From NCBI GenBank assembly GCA_021647315.1, contig JAKIUY010000010.1:1-64000 (forward strand): DNA of 64,000 nucleotides, written 5' to 3'. Below the pieces are notes generated by a model. The model was not told where the DNA came from. It searched no databases and saw only the letters and a list, made by a program, of their open reading frames with translations. A program made the translations under genes and the position numbers. Source of the DNA: Victivallaceae bacterium (GTDB taxonomy: Bacteria > Verrucomicrobiota > Lentisphaeria > Victivallales > Victivallaceae). Each line of letters begins with the position of its first letter. The stretch's first letter is position 1. Shown here one piece after another: positions 26,536 through 34,736 of the stretch.

Positions 26536-26580
26536 CAGCAAACAAATAGGTGTTTGTTGTCTTTATTTTCTTTATTTTTC
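26536..26580 (+). terminator. Hairpin with T-rich tail after the beta-helix gene
   Basis: CAGCAAACA (26536-26544) pairs with TGTTTGTTG (26551-26559), one G-U pair, followed by a T-rich run. Confidence 0.6.
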
Positions 26581-26676
26581 TAATTTAATTGATTTTTTCT
26601 TGCCAGGCTTTAGTTTATATCTCATTTTATTTTTTTTATAAAACATTGGGTAGAGTCAAACGCGGCATGAAAAAAT

Positions 26677-28176
26677 ATGAAAACTAAATTACCGAATATT
26701 GTTATTTTTAATCCCGATCAATGGCGGGGGGATGTGCTGGGACATCTGGGGAATCCAGCGGCGGTAACGCCTAACTTTGACCGGATTGTTGCTGAAGATG
26801 CTGTTTCATTTGACGCGGCATTTTGTCAGAATCCGGTCTGTACTCCAAGCCGGTGCTCGTTTATGACAGGACTTTATCCACATGTTCGCGGGCATCGTTC
26901 AATGAATCACATGCTCCATTTTGAACATGGTGAAACGAACCTGCTTAAGGTGCTCAAAGACATTGGTTATTTTATCTGGTGGGGCGGCAAGAATGACCTA
27001 GTGCCGGGAGCTGAAGACTTATCATCTTATTGTGATATTAAATTCAAACCTACCGCGGCGGATTATAAACGTTGGCAATCGAGGGCACGACCAAGTACGC
27101 ATAGTGCTACTGAATGGCGCGGTGAGCCGGACGGAGATAACTACTATTCATTTTTTGCCGGGCTGCTGGATAAAGGTGATGATCCATATTATTGCGATGG
27201 TGATTGGGCTAATGTGCTGGGGGCATTGGATTTTATTGATAATTATGATTCAGAACAGCCATTCTGTATTTTTCTGCCGTTGCAATATCCCCATCCACCT
27301 TATGCAGTTGAAGAGCCTTTTTTCAGTATGATTGATCGCGAAAAATTGCCGGAAGCTATTCCGGCACCTGAAGATAAAACTAATGAGCCGGAACTGCTGC
27401 AAGGCATTCGCAAACACCAGCACATGCAGGGCTGGAGCGAAGCACGTTGGCGTGAATTGCGGGCGGTTTATTATGGTATGTGTGCCCGCAGTGACCATCA
27501 ATTCGGCATGTTGACTGAACGGCTTAAACAGCATGATTTATATGATGACAGTGCAATCTTTTTTTTCTCTGATCACGGTGATTTTACCGGCGATTACGGG
27601 CTGGTTGAAAAATCTCAAAATAGTTTTGCTGATTGCCTGAGCCGGGTGCCGTTTATTATAAAACCGCCAGTCGGAGTAAATGTTAAACCAGGCGTAAACA
27701 GTGCATTGGTTGAACTAGTTGATTTCAGTGCCACGGTTTATGATCTGTTGGATATTGATCCGGGGTATGATCATTTTGGTTGCAGTCTATTACCAGTGAT
27801 TGCGGGGGATGCAACCGAACACCGTGATGCGGTATTCTGTGAAGGGGGGCGGCGTTATGGTGAATCGCAGGTAACTGAATCACTGTTTCTGAAAAATCAG
27901 CCAGATGGGCTTTATGTGCCGCGCATAGGACTTGAGGTCCGTGATGATCGGCCTTATAACGGCAAGGCGACAATGTGTCGGACCCACGACTTTAAATATG
28001 TGATGCGATTGTACGAGAATGACGAATTGTATGATCTGAAAAAAGATCCGCATGAAACGGTCAATGAGATTGACAATCTGGTCTATTCAGCCGTACTGAC
28101 CCAGCTTAAAGCAAAGTTATTGACCTGGTACATGGAAACCTGTGACACTGTCCCGCGCCAACAGGATGTTAGATAG
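26677..28176 (+). CDS. Sulfatase (formylglycine-dependent), CTPSR type
   Basis: Type I sulfatase: NIVIFNPDQWRGDVLGHLG start (Asn-Pro-Asp in place of the more usual Asp-Asp), the canonical maturation motif CTPSRCSFMTG and the second metal site FFFSDHGDFTGDYG. 499 aa is normal. The C-terminal part includes KYVMRLYENDELYDLKKDP, the usual closing strand of the fold. No signal peptide is visible. It belongs to the same glycan-degrading block as the sulfatase at 12422 but differs in active-site motif and is probably specific for another sulfate position (inference). Its TAG stop is shared with the left end of repeat element A copy 2. Confidence 0.93.
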   Translation: MKTKLPNIVIFNPDQWRGDVLGHLGNPAAVTPNFDRIVAEDAVSFDAAFCQNPVCTPSRCSFMTGLYPHVRGHRSMNHMLHFEHGETNLLKVLKDIGYFIWWGGKNDLVPGAEDLSSYCDIKFKPTAADYKRWQSRARPSTHSATEWRGEPDGDNYYSFFAGLLDKGDDPYYCDGDWANVLGALDFIDNYDSEQPFCIFLPLQYPHPPYAVEEPFFSMIDREKLPEAIPAPEDKTNEPELLQGIRKHQHMQGWSEARWRELRAVYYGMCARSDHQFGMLTERLKQHDLYDDSAIFFFSDHGDFTGDYGLVEKSQNSFADCLSRVPFIIKPPVGVNVKPGVNSALVELVDFSATVYDLLDIDPGYDHFGCSLLPVIAGDATEHRDAVFCEGGRRYGESQVTESLFLKNQPDGLYVPRIGLEVRDDRPYNGKATMCRTHDFKYVMRLYENDELYDLKKDPHETVNEIDNLVYSAVLTQLKAKLLTWYMETCDTVPRQQDVR

Positions 28177-28342
28177 TGCCTGAACGAAAACGCCAATTAT
28201 TTTATTTCGGCTCAAACCGCACACTAACGGCTTCAAATCATAAAGCCACATACCGCAAGGGTATGCAACTTATGATTTAAAACCATTATTGCACAGTTTG
28301 ATCTCGAACTTAACTTAATTGTGAGTTTCCGTTCAGGCACTA
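28174..28342. mobile_element. MITE-like inverted-repeat element, family A copy 2
   Basis: TAGTGCCTGAACGAAAAC (28174-28191) and CCGTTCAGGCACTA (28329-28342) are terminal inverted repeats matching copy 1 at 6931-7066. The 169-bp interior is unrelated to copy 1 and has its own inverted arms (ATCATAAG...CTTATGAT). Again the first three bases are the stop codon of the upstream gene. Confidence 0.75.
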
Positions 28343-28358
28343 GGTAAAATAAATAAAA

Positions 28359-28718
28359 TCAGCTCGTTTCTTTTGCAATAATTATGACGCCTTCGGTATA
28401 TGAAATGCCATAGCCACCTGTATGCCCAACGCAGGGAAATTCCAGCCAGTCATATTTTCCCGAGGTTATTTCTGTTATAGAAATAACTTCATAACCATTT
28501 GTATTCAATTTGGCTATGGCTTGTTGAATATCTTTGCTGAGCTGTTCCCCGTCTATTTCACAATCAGAAACTCCAGTTTGAGTCGTATGCCAGCCTTTTT
28601 TGGTCAGCTCTTTTTTGCCGAAGATACCATCTTTATATTTACCGGTTCCGACTGTTATTTTTTTGCCGGTCATAATCGGTTTAAACTTACTTTTAACAAA
28701 AATAGTTGTATTTTTCAT
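28359..28718 (-). CDS. Small conserved-looking protein coupled to the restriction-modification gene
   Basis: 119 aa of unknown function: MKNTTIFVKSKFKPIMTG, a lysine-rich middle, then QAIAKLNTNGYEVISITEIT and a glycine-rich C-terminus (HTGGYGISYTEGVIII). The mixed pattern resembles a small alpha/beta fold such as DUF4177-like proteins, but I do not recognise it firmly. Its ATG overlaps the stop of the MmeI-like gene by 4 nt (ATGA), so translation is coupled and it is probably a real gene. No signal peptide or membrane segment. Confidence 0.6.
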   Translation of the reverse strand: MKNTTIFVKSKFKPIMTGKKITVGTGKYKDGIFGKKELTKKGWHTTQTGVSDCEIDGEQLSKDIQQAIAKLNTNGYEVISITEITSGKYDWLEFPCVGHTGGYGISYTEGVIIIAKETS

Positions 28719-31579
28719 TTTGTTGCTTCCGTGTAATTTTTATAAAGATCAAAGAGGAATGTCAGGCGTTCCATTTCTGTCTTGAAGGCCATTTTGCGGT
28801 AACATTTGTCAACTAATTTATCAAGTTCGTTATGAGCGTTAAATAGTTCTGATGGCATGGTTAAAGGATTATAAAGGTCGGCAAGTGAGTTGTCTGGATA
28901 CAGAGCTCTTGCATCAAGCACTGCTTGCGCTTTAGTTTCAATCAATTGTTTTTGCTGTTCCGGTGGCTTTTCAGGCCAGGGATAATTGTTGTAAACCAGT
29001 TTATTTGAATATCGATAATCACTTTTTAGGCGGCCGCAGATATATTTTACCCATATCATGTGCATTTTAGAGGTCAGAATTCCAAAATGAAATAGAGTTG
29101 CATTGGGAATAGCGGTGCAAGTATCATGGACGATATTTTCAGGCGAGAAAAATCCGAATGGAATATATTTTCTATTTTCAGATGAAACACGTGGAATTAC
29201 CATATAATTACTTGATGGTTGCCTTATTTCTGAAAATAGTGTCGGACGCTCTGCCCATTTTACCGTTGATTGTTTTGAACTTGCAAGTCGAAATTGTTTT
29301 ACTGCAGAAATTTTATTTTTCAAAATAGGTAAATTGTTAATTTTATGAGGCGCTGCGCCTTGCAGCCAGAAACACCAACGTTTTTTATTGTTTAAAAACT
29401 CTTTGGCGCTTATTAATGGAAAAATAAAACATTGTCCAGCTGGCTCCAATTCAAGATAACTATTTTTTTCTTGGTCAGTAAGCAACAGATTCCCATTGTC
29501 TGTTGGTTGTGAACCTTTAACCATCGCAGGGACATTACAGATAGGATTCGTTATATTTTTGATGATTGTATTATCTGCATATTCAATCAAATAAGGATTA
29601 ATATGACTTACACAAATTTCATGCGGTTCACCTTTGATATTTTCATATTCAAAGATAGATTTTTCTGCTATGTCGAATGCACCAAAGCCGATAATTACCA
29701 CATGCACTTGGGCTTTGCCACGCGCTTCATTACTCCATGAAAATGTTCTATGGGCAAAATGAATTTTTATTTGATATTTATTCAGCAATTCATGCCATAA
29801 AACGGCGACCTGTTCACCTTGAGAAATAGAGTTTGTGGAAACAAAAGCAACTTTAATCTCTGTGCCCTGAATATATTTAGCCGCTTTAATGTACCAGCAG
29901 GTAACGTAATCTAAGGTTTTGAAATTTTTTATATCCGAACAAATCAACTCCATATCGCTATTTTGTTCGGAGCTCCTTAAATGTTTGCCGATAAAAGGTG
30001 GATTGCCCAGAATATAATTAAATTTTGTCCGGTGCTTTTGCTGCTGTTCATTGATTACTGTTTCATCAACAATATTTAGCTTTTTCGCTGAAATATTAAT
30101 TGTCTCATAATGGGTTACAGGTTCTGCAATCATAGAAACATTTACGGTATCTGCTGAAACATCAAAATAGCTGCCATGCAGTAGATAGTTCCAATCAAGC
30201 TGAAGTGCGTTCCCATAATGGATATTTGCTGATTTGTTCAGTGGAAGTCTCACGTAATACATACCGAACTCTTCAGAAAGTCTGATATTCATCTGGTGGT
30301 CAACCAGCCACATTGCCACCTCGGCTATTTTTGCCGGAAACTCCTCAAGCTCGATGCCATACATTTGATCGACGTTGATTTTGCAATAATAACCAATATC
30401 CAGCACTGCGTCTTTATGCAGTATTTTGATTATTTCAATTTCAAGCAAACGAAGTTCGCGATAGGTGATAACGAGGAAATTTCCGCAACCACAGGCTGGA
30501 TCAAGGAATTTAAGCTGAGCCAGTTTTTCGTGAAATGTTTCAAGTCGCTGTTTTCTGCCACGTTTGAGTTTGATCAGTTGTTGCAGTTCCTGTTGTAATT
30601 CATCAAGAAACAGCGGTTTTATTAGTTTAAGAATATTCTGTTCCGATGTATAATGAGCTCCAAAGGTCCGGCGTTCCCGAGGATCCATCACTGATTGAAA
30701 AAGTGAGCCGAAAACCGCTGGAGAGATTTTACTCCACTCAAAATAACAGGCTTCAAGCAGGGCATTGCGCATGGTTGAATTAAATGCTGAAACGGGCAGT
30801 ATTGCTTTAAATAACTTGCCATTAATATAGGTAAAAGCATTCAACGATTCATCAAGATTTTTATTCCGCTTATCAATTGGCGTATCAAGCACTTGAAACA
30901 GATGTGCCAGGTGCATGCCTAGATCAGAACCATCTTCAGCCGTTTTTTGTTCAATGTAATCGCAAAAAATATTCTTTTCAAAAATTCCAGTATCATCGGC
31001 AAAAAGACAGAAAAGGATTCTAACCAATAATATTTCAAGTTCGTGTCCTTTATAACCTGAATCATAAAGATAATCATGCAGTTTGCCCATCAATTCTGCC
31101 GCTTCAATATTTACCGGGTCTTCAGGTTTATAGCTTTTCCTGTTATAACCGGCAATGAAACCAAATAGATGAACATGTTCGTGAAGTACTTCTATGGTGA
31201 ATTCGTATTGTTTGTCATCATCAAGATCGTAAAGCCTAAAGCGTTCAAAATCAGAGACCAAAATATATTTCGGCAGTTCGTAAGCTTTCAGTCCTGAAAA
31301 ATAATCAAGTGCTTGTGAATATGCTTTGTCTAGATCTTTACCCCGCGATTTGTGTTCTACCAGCAATGTCCCTTTCCAGAACAGATCAATGAACCCATAG
31401 TGATTGTCGAGTTTTTTTACCGGCTCTTCAAAAGTGGCAATGCGGCGGCGTTCAATACCAAAGATATTAAAGAAAGCGTCCCAAAATGATTTCGCTTCTG
31501 CATGCTCACGCGATTCATGGTTCCACTCATTAGAGAAGTCAATTGACCTGCGTTTTATTTCATTCCAACTTAATGCCAT
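28715..31579 (-). CDS. MmeI-like type IIG/IIL restriction-modification enzyme
   Basis: A single 954-aa chain combining nuclease, methyltransferase and target recognition. Near the N-terminus is a PD-(D/E)XK site, D65-X9-E75-H-K77 (IDLFWKGTLLVEHKSRG), with the same spacing as MmeI. A helical linker follows. Motif X/I region: RRTFGAHYTSEQNILKLIKP and FLDPACGCGNF. Motif IV: YILGNPPFIGKH, for adenine N6 methylation. The C-terminal ~350 residues should contain the target recognition domain (GAAPHKINNLPI, KMHMIWVKYICGRLKSDYRY) and a helical tail. MmeI itself is ~920 aa. The frame appears intact. It defends against foreign DNA by methylating one strand and cutting at a distance. The 5' flank is loaded with inverted-repeat elements. 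Confidence 0.9.
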   Translation of the reverse strand: MALSWNEIKRRSIDFSNEWNHESREHAEAKSFWDAFFNIFGIERRRIATFEEPVKKLDNHYGFIDLFWKGTLLVEHKSRGKDLDKAYSQALDYFSGLKAYELPKYILVSDFERFRLYDLDDDKQYEFTIEVLHEHVHLFGFIAGYNRKSYKPEDPVNIEAAELMGKLHDYLYDSGYKGHELEILLVRILFCLFADDTGIFEKNIFCDYIEQKTAEDGSDLGMHLAHLFQVLDTPIDKRNKNLDESLNAFTYINGKLFKAILPVSAFNSTMRNALLEACYFEWSKISPAVFGSLFQSVMDPRERRTFGAHYTSEQNILKLIKPLFLDELQQELQQLIKLKRGRKQRLETFHEKLAQLKFLDPACGCGNFLVITYRELRLLEIEIIKILHKDAVLDIGYYCKINVDQMYGIELEEFPAKIAEVAMWLVDHQMNIRLSEEFGMYYVRLPLNKSANIHYGNALQLDWNYLLHGSYFDVSADTVNVSMIAEPVTHYETINISAKKLNIVDETVINEQQQKHRTKFNYILGNPPFIGKHLRSSEQNSDMELICSDIKNFKTLDYVTCWYIKAAKYIQGTEIKVAFVSTNSISQGEQVAVLWHELLNKYQIKIHFAHRTFSWSNEARGKAQVHVVIIGFGAFDIAEKSIFEYENIKGEPHEICVSHINPYLIEYADNTIIKNITNPICNVPAMVKGSQPTDNGNLLLTDQEKNSYLELEPAGQCFIFPLISAKEFLNNKKRWCFWLQGAAPHKINNLPILKNKISAVKQFRLASSKQSTVKWAERPTLFSEIRQPSSNYMVIPRVSSENRKYIPFGFFSPENIVHDTCTAIPNATLFHFGILTSKMHMIWVKYICGRLKSDYRYSNKLVYNNYPWPEKPPEQQKQLIETKAQAVLDARALYPDNSLADLYNPLTMPSELFNAHNELDKLVDKCYRKMAFKTEMERLTFLFDLYKNYTEATK

Positions 31580-31796
31580 TTCTCCATCTCTTGTTAGATG
31601 CTACTCGCAAATTTTTTCGGTTCAGCTAAAACAACTAGAAAAATTTACCATTTTAGGTCAAATTATGCGTTGCTTTTTGCGTTCGGAGAACGCAAGCTAC
31701 TTAAGTGTCTCTGGTTATTGTTTTTTGTAAGATAAAGCTTAGAAGGTAATAATTCAAAACATAACAGCAAGGAAACTACAATTTATATTATTAGCG
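31580..31796. other. Upstream region of the restriction-modification gene
   Basis: AT-rich, with one perfect hairpin TTGCGTTCggaGAACGCAA (31677-31695). The minus-strand promoter of the MmeI-like gene should lie here, but I could not fix clear -35/-10 boxes. Confidence 0.35.
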
Positions 31797-31926
31797 GTAA
31801 TGCGTCAGTCTCGTATGGCACATTATGCTCGGACTACATTTCAACTATAACTTACTCATGTGCAGTTGAGTTCTAGTTTATTAGAGCAGGAGCAATCGGC
31901 ATACTAATACTTGACTGACGCATTAC
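31797..31926. mobile_element. MITE-like element with 14-bp perfect terminal inverted repeats
   Basis: GTAATGCGTCAGTC (31797-31810) and GACTGACGCATTAC (31913-31926) bound a 130-bp AT-rich interior without an ORF. Size and exact ends fit a non-autonomous transposable element. Confidence 0.8.
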
Positions 31927-31997
31927 TATTTGCGTCGCTAAATATTACTTTGTTCCTTGATAAAATTTAGCGACCATGCTAAATTATTATGCTAAAG

Positions 31998-32163
31998 AGG
32001 CAATTGCAAAAGTCTCCACGGCAGATTTTTGATTTTGAACCCGCACCTAAATCAAGTATAAGTTAAAATAAACTATACTCTGTTGTTTATTTAGGTGCTG
32101 GATCAAAATCTACTCGCCCAAAATGCTAAAAATCATGCTCGCATTGGACTTTTGCAATCACCT
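31998..32163. mobile_element. Second MITE-like element, ends AGGyrATTGCAAAAGTC
   Basis: AGGCAATTGCAAAAGTC (31998-32014) and GACTTTTGCAATCACCT (32147-32163) are inverted with two mismatches. The inner arms GCACCTAAAT and ATTTAGGTGC make a second palindrome. 166 bp, no ORF. No relation in sequence to the preceding element. Confidence 0.8.
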
Positions 32164-32203
32164 CTAAAACAGATCTGTTAAGCAATATTAGCAAAGGTAA
32201 ATT

Positions 32204-32569
32204 ATGAAAGTAACCAAAGGACAACTTGAAGGTAAAATCAGCGAAGCTATTATCAAGTTTGAGAAAGAGTACATGGGGCGTGGCCCGCTGGAAACCAAAA
32301 CATTTATTATCGGTGATATGATATTAGTGCGGCTTAAAGGAGTTTTAACTAAGGCTGAATCCCAGCTGGTGAATTCAGGTAATGATGCCAGCGGACGTGA
32401 ACTGGTAAAAAGACTCAGAATTGAGCTGTTGGAAAAGGGCAGGCCGCTACTTGAACATGTTGTTAAGTCTATAACGTTATCAGAGGTGATCAGTCTGCAT
32501 TCTGACATCAGTGTAAAAACCGGTGAAAGAGTTATTATATTTACCATGGATAGACAAATATATCCATAA
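32204..32569 (+). CDS. DUF2294-family protein
   Basis: 121 aa, the full family length. The pattern KVTKGQLEGKISEAIIKFEK, EYMGRGPLETKTFIIGDMIL and the ending SLHSDISVKTGERVIIFTMD is typical of DUF2294 (COG5609). These are small cytoplasmic proteins of uncertain function, some found with Na+-translocating or respiratory genes. The ribosome site is poor (GCAAAGGTAA, ~7 nt). It stands alone between MITE-like elements and the structured RNA region. Confidence 0.85.
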   Translation: MKVTKGQLEGKISEAIIKFEKEYMGRGPLETKTFIIGDMILVRLKGVLTKAESQLVNSGNDASGRELVKRLRIELLEKGRPLLEHVVKSITLSEVISLHSDISVKTGERVIIFTMDRQIYP

Positions 32570-32626
32570 AATTTAATTCATGAGTTGAAAAAAAAATGAT
32601 AATGATTACATTACGCAGGAAAGAAA

Positions 32627-32784
32627 GATAGTCTTTTCGCATTTTATTTATGGAAAGAGTGTAGTTCTTAATTAAAATTAAGATTTTTAAGTAAAACCGA
32701 TACCTTATAATTTAGGGTTGCGGTTTTTAAGTGAAGGTCGAAGCAAATTGCTGTTTGTCAGCAAAAACGCTTCGACCTTTTTTC
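32627..32784 (+). ncRNA. Candidate structured RNA, copy 1, ending in an intrinsic terminator
   Basis: Homologous over its length to 33108-33263. Predicted parts: a 5' hairpin TCTTAATT-aa-AATTAAGA; a stem AAAACCG (32693-32699) with CGGTTTT (32721-32727) closing a conserved loop containing ACCTT...TTAGGGTTG; and a long terminator stem AAGGTCGAAGC (32734-32744) / GCTTCGACCTT (32769-32779), inner stem GCTGtttgtCAGC, followed by a T run. The middle stem differs from copy 2 by a compensatory C-G to U-A change. No reading frame explains the conservation. It does not match a riboswitch class I know. Confidence 0.6.
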
Positions 32785-32874
32785 GTTTAAAAATTTTAAT
32801 CAGGCTGGATTTAATTCCCCATCCCTTGGGGCGAGTCCGTGTTTATATTTATCTAATAGGAATTTGTATTTTCG

Positions 32875-32987
32875 CTAGTAGTTTGCGACGTCCCGGCGCA
32901 AGCCCCTCGATCTCCCAAAAGGGAGCTCATTGCCGATGCGCCTGGAAGTCGCAGGCTACTGTTCCGACAAAGTCGGCTTTGTTCACA
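32875..32987. repeat. Intergenic palindromic repeat, family D copy 2
   Basis: AGTAGTTTGCGACGTCCCGG at the left pairs imperfectly with the rc of TGCGCCTGGAAGTCGCAGGC to form one long hairpin, with CTCCCaaaaGGGAG at its tip. A distal stem TTCCGACaaaGTCGG ends in TTTGTTCACA. Shared with 4961-5078 and 47260-47367. Confidence 0.75.
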
Positions 32988-32997
32988 GGTAATAAAT

Positions 32998-33096
32998 ATG
33001 AATGCAAAAATAAAAAGGAAAATACAACAAATTGTATTCATTGTTATTGTAATAGTTTTAATTTTATTAGAACTATTTGAGTATTTTTTAGTATGA
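32998..33096 (+). CDS. 32-aa putative single-pass membrane peptide
   Basis: Too short for usual gene callers. It has a basic N-terminus (MNAKIKRKIQQ), then an uninterrupted hydrophobic helix (IVFIVIVIVLILLELF) and stop TGA at 33094. The composition is what a small inner-membrane peptide looks like. An AGGT lies ~8 nt before the ATG, directly after the family D repeat. It sits between the two structured RNA copies. Expression is unproven and chance in AT-rich DNA is possible. Confidence 0.4.
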   Translation: MNAKIKRKIQQIVFIVIVIVLILLELFEYFLV

Positions 33097-33107
33097 AAAA
33101 TAAGAGA

Positions 33108-33263
33108 GATGGTCTTTGCATATTTTATGGTGGGAAGATTGTAAGTCTTAGTAAAAATAGAGATTTTTAAGTAAAACTGACACCTTTAATTAGGGTTGCA
33201 GTTTTTAAGTAAAGGTCGAAGCAGATTGCTGTTTGTCAGCAGGGGCGCTTCGACCTTTTTCAT
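33108..33263 (+). ncRNA. Candidate structured RNA, copy 2, 30 nt upstream of purE
   Basis: Second copy of the element at 32627-32784. The middle stem is AAAACTG (33173-33179) / CAGTTTT (33199-33205), with U33178-A33200 replacing C-G of copy 1. The terminator stem AAGGTCGAAGC (33212-33222) / GCTTCGACCTT (33247-33257) is invariant, ending in T5 just before the purE ribosome site. The placement fits a leader attenuator for the purE-cysDN operon, or a stand-alone small RNA read in the same direction. Confidence 0.6.
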
Positions 33264-33292
33264 TTTAAACAATAATAAAAGGATTTAATATT

Positions 33293-33817
33293 ATGGAACA
33301 GAGTAAACAGACACCGCAGGTTGCAATTGTTATGGGGAGTAAAAGTGATTTGCCTAATATTACATCATTGTTCAAAACACTGAAACAGTTTGATGTTGAA
33401 TTCAGTGCTCGAGTATGTTCAGCACATAGAACGCCGGATGATGCCGTTACTTTTGCAAAAAAAGCTAAAGGTAACGGGGTGAAGATTATCATCTGTGTTG
33501 CCGGCATGGCAGCACATCTCGGCGGAGTAATTGCGGCCAATACGACGTTGCCGATCATTGGTTTGCCCATGTCATGTCAACCTTTTAATGGTATTGACGC
33601 CCTGTTTTCAACAGTTCAAATGCCACCGGGGATTCCTGTTGCTTCAGTTACGGTTGGCCCCGCAGGTGCCAAAAATGCCGCACTCTACGCTATTGCAATT
33701 CTGGCATTGTCGGATGAAAAACTTGCTCTGAAACTGCATGAATATAGAACCGAGCAGACGCTTCAGGTTTATAATATGAATAAAGAACTTCAGCAAGAGT
33801 TGAAGTCTATTTTTTAG
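33293..33817 (+). CDS. purE: N5-carboxyaminoimidazole ribonucleotide mutase
   Basis: Class I PurE, which converts N5-CAIR to CAIR in purine synthesis. It shows the nucleotide-binding MGSKSDLPN, the active-site SAHRTP and the [21 protein letters not shown] core; 174 aa is normal. ATG 33293 follows AAAAGGA. No purK lies beside it. Instead it heads a run with sulfate-activation genes (cysD starts 13 bp later), an unusual pairing whose common link may be ATP/adenylate demand (inference). A structured RNA with a terminator lies immediately upstream and may attenuate it. Confidence 0.95.
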   Translation: MEQSKQTPQVAIVMGSKSDLPNITSLFKTLKQFDVEFSARVCSAHRTPDDAVTFAKKAKGNGVKIIICVAGMAAHLGGVIAANTTLPIIGLPMSCQPFNGIDALFSTVQMPPGIPVASVTVGPAGAKNAALYAIAILALSDEKLALKLHEYRTEQTLQVYNMNKELQQELKSIF

Positions 33818-33830
33818 AGAAGGAGATGCA

Positions 33831-34736
33831 ATGAATTCTTATAAATTATCTCACCTAAAACAGCTTGAAGCTGAAAGCATTCAGATTATGCGCGAGGTTG
33901 TAGCTGAATTTAAAAATCCGGTGATGCTCTATTCGGTCGGCAAGGATTCTTCGGTAATGTTACGACTTGCCCAGAAGGCGTTTTGTACAGGGGAATTACC
34001 CTTCCCTTTATTGCATATTGACACCGGTTATAAATTTAGTGAAATGTATGAATTTCGTGATCGCTATACGAAAGAACTTGGTGTTGAGCTTATTGTTCAT
34101 AAAAACCGGCAGGCAATTAGTGATCATATTAATCCATTTGATTATTCTATTCAAAATTGTTGTGGGCAATTGAAGACAAAAGCTCTGCTTGCGGGAATCG
34201 CCGCGGGGGGATTTGATGCTGCTTTTGGTGGAGCCAGGCGCGATGAAGAAAAATCCCGTGCTAAGGAAAGGATTTATTCATTTCGCGATATCTGGGGTCA
34301 GTGGGATCCTAAAAATCAACGACCTGAACTGTGGAGTTTATATAATTCAAGAATAGATGACGGTGAAAATATCCGGGTTTTCCCTATTTCTAATTGGACT
34401 GAACTTGATGTTTGGCAGTATATCCATCTTGAGCAGATTCCAATTGTACCGCTTTATTTTGCCAAAGAACGAGAAATGGTTGTACGTGATGGACAGTTGA
34501 TTCCTGTCTGTTCAACATTCCCACAACGTGACGGTGAGACGATAAAAAAAGTGATGTGCCGCTATCGAAGCCTTGGTTGTATGCCATGCACCGGTGCGGT
34601 CTATTCAACCGCTAAAAATCTGCCTGAAATTATTGCTGAAATGATGACGGTAAGAGTTTCAGAGCGCGAAACCCGAATTATTGATCATGATATTAAGGGC
34701 TCAATGGAGAGTAAAAAACGGGAGGGTTATTTCTAA
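33831..34736 (+). CDS. cysD: Sulfate adenylyltransferase subunit 2
   Basis: The catalytic subunit of ATP sulfurylase, which makes adenosine 5'-phosphosulfate from sulfate and ATP. PP-loop [12 protein letters not shown] at ~residues 36-47; [20 protein letters not shown] and [20 protein letters not shown] are family signatures. 301 aa is full length. AGAAGGAGATG gives a strong ribosome site. The stop overlaps the cysN start by one base (TAATG), coupling the two subunits. Sulfate released by the sulfatases of region 1 could be used here, though the genes are distant. Confidence 0.96.
   Translation: MNSYKLSHLKQLEAESIQIMREVVAEFKNPVMLYSVGKDSSVMLRLAQKAFCTGELPFPLLHIDTGYKFSEMYEFRDRYTKELGVELIVHKNRQAISDHINPFDYSIQNCCGQLKTKALLAGIAAGGFDAAFGGARRDEEKSRAKERIYSFRDIWGQWDPKNQRPELWSLYNSRIDDGENIRVFPISNWTELDVWQYIHLEQIPIVPLYFAKEREMVVRDGQLIPVCSTFPQRDGETIKKVMCRYRSLGCMPCTGAVYSTAKNLPEIIAEMMTVRVSERETRIIDHDIKGSMESKKREGYF

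Noticed and set aside
28422-28736. 104-codon plus-strand frame opposite the small R-M partner gene
   Set aside because: Antisense shadow of 28359-28718 and the 3' end of the restriction gene; no start site or recognisable content.
32627-33263. Known riboswitch (purine, ZTP, SAM, THF) before purE
   Set aside because: None of the conserved core words of these classes is present in either copy.
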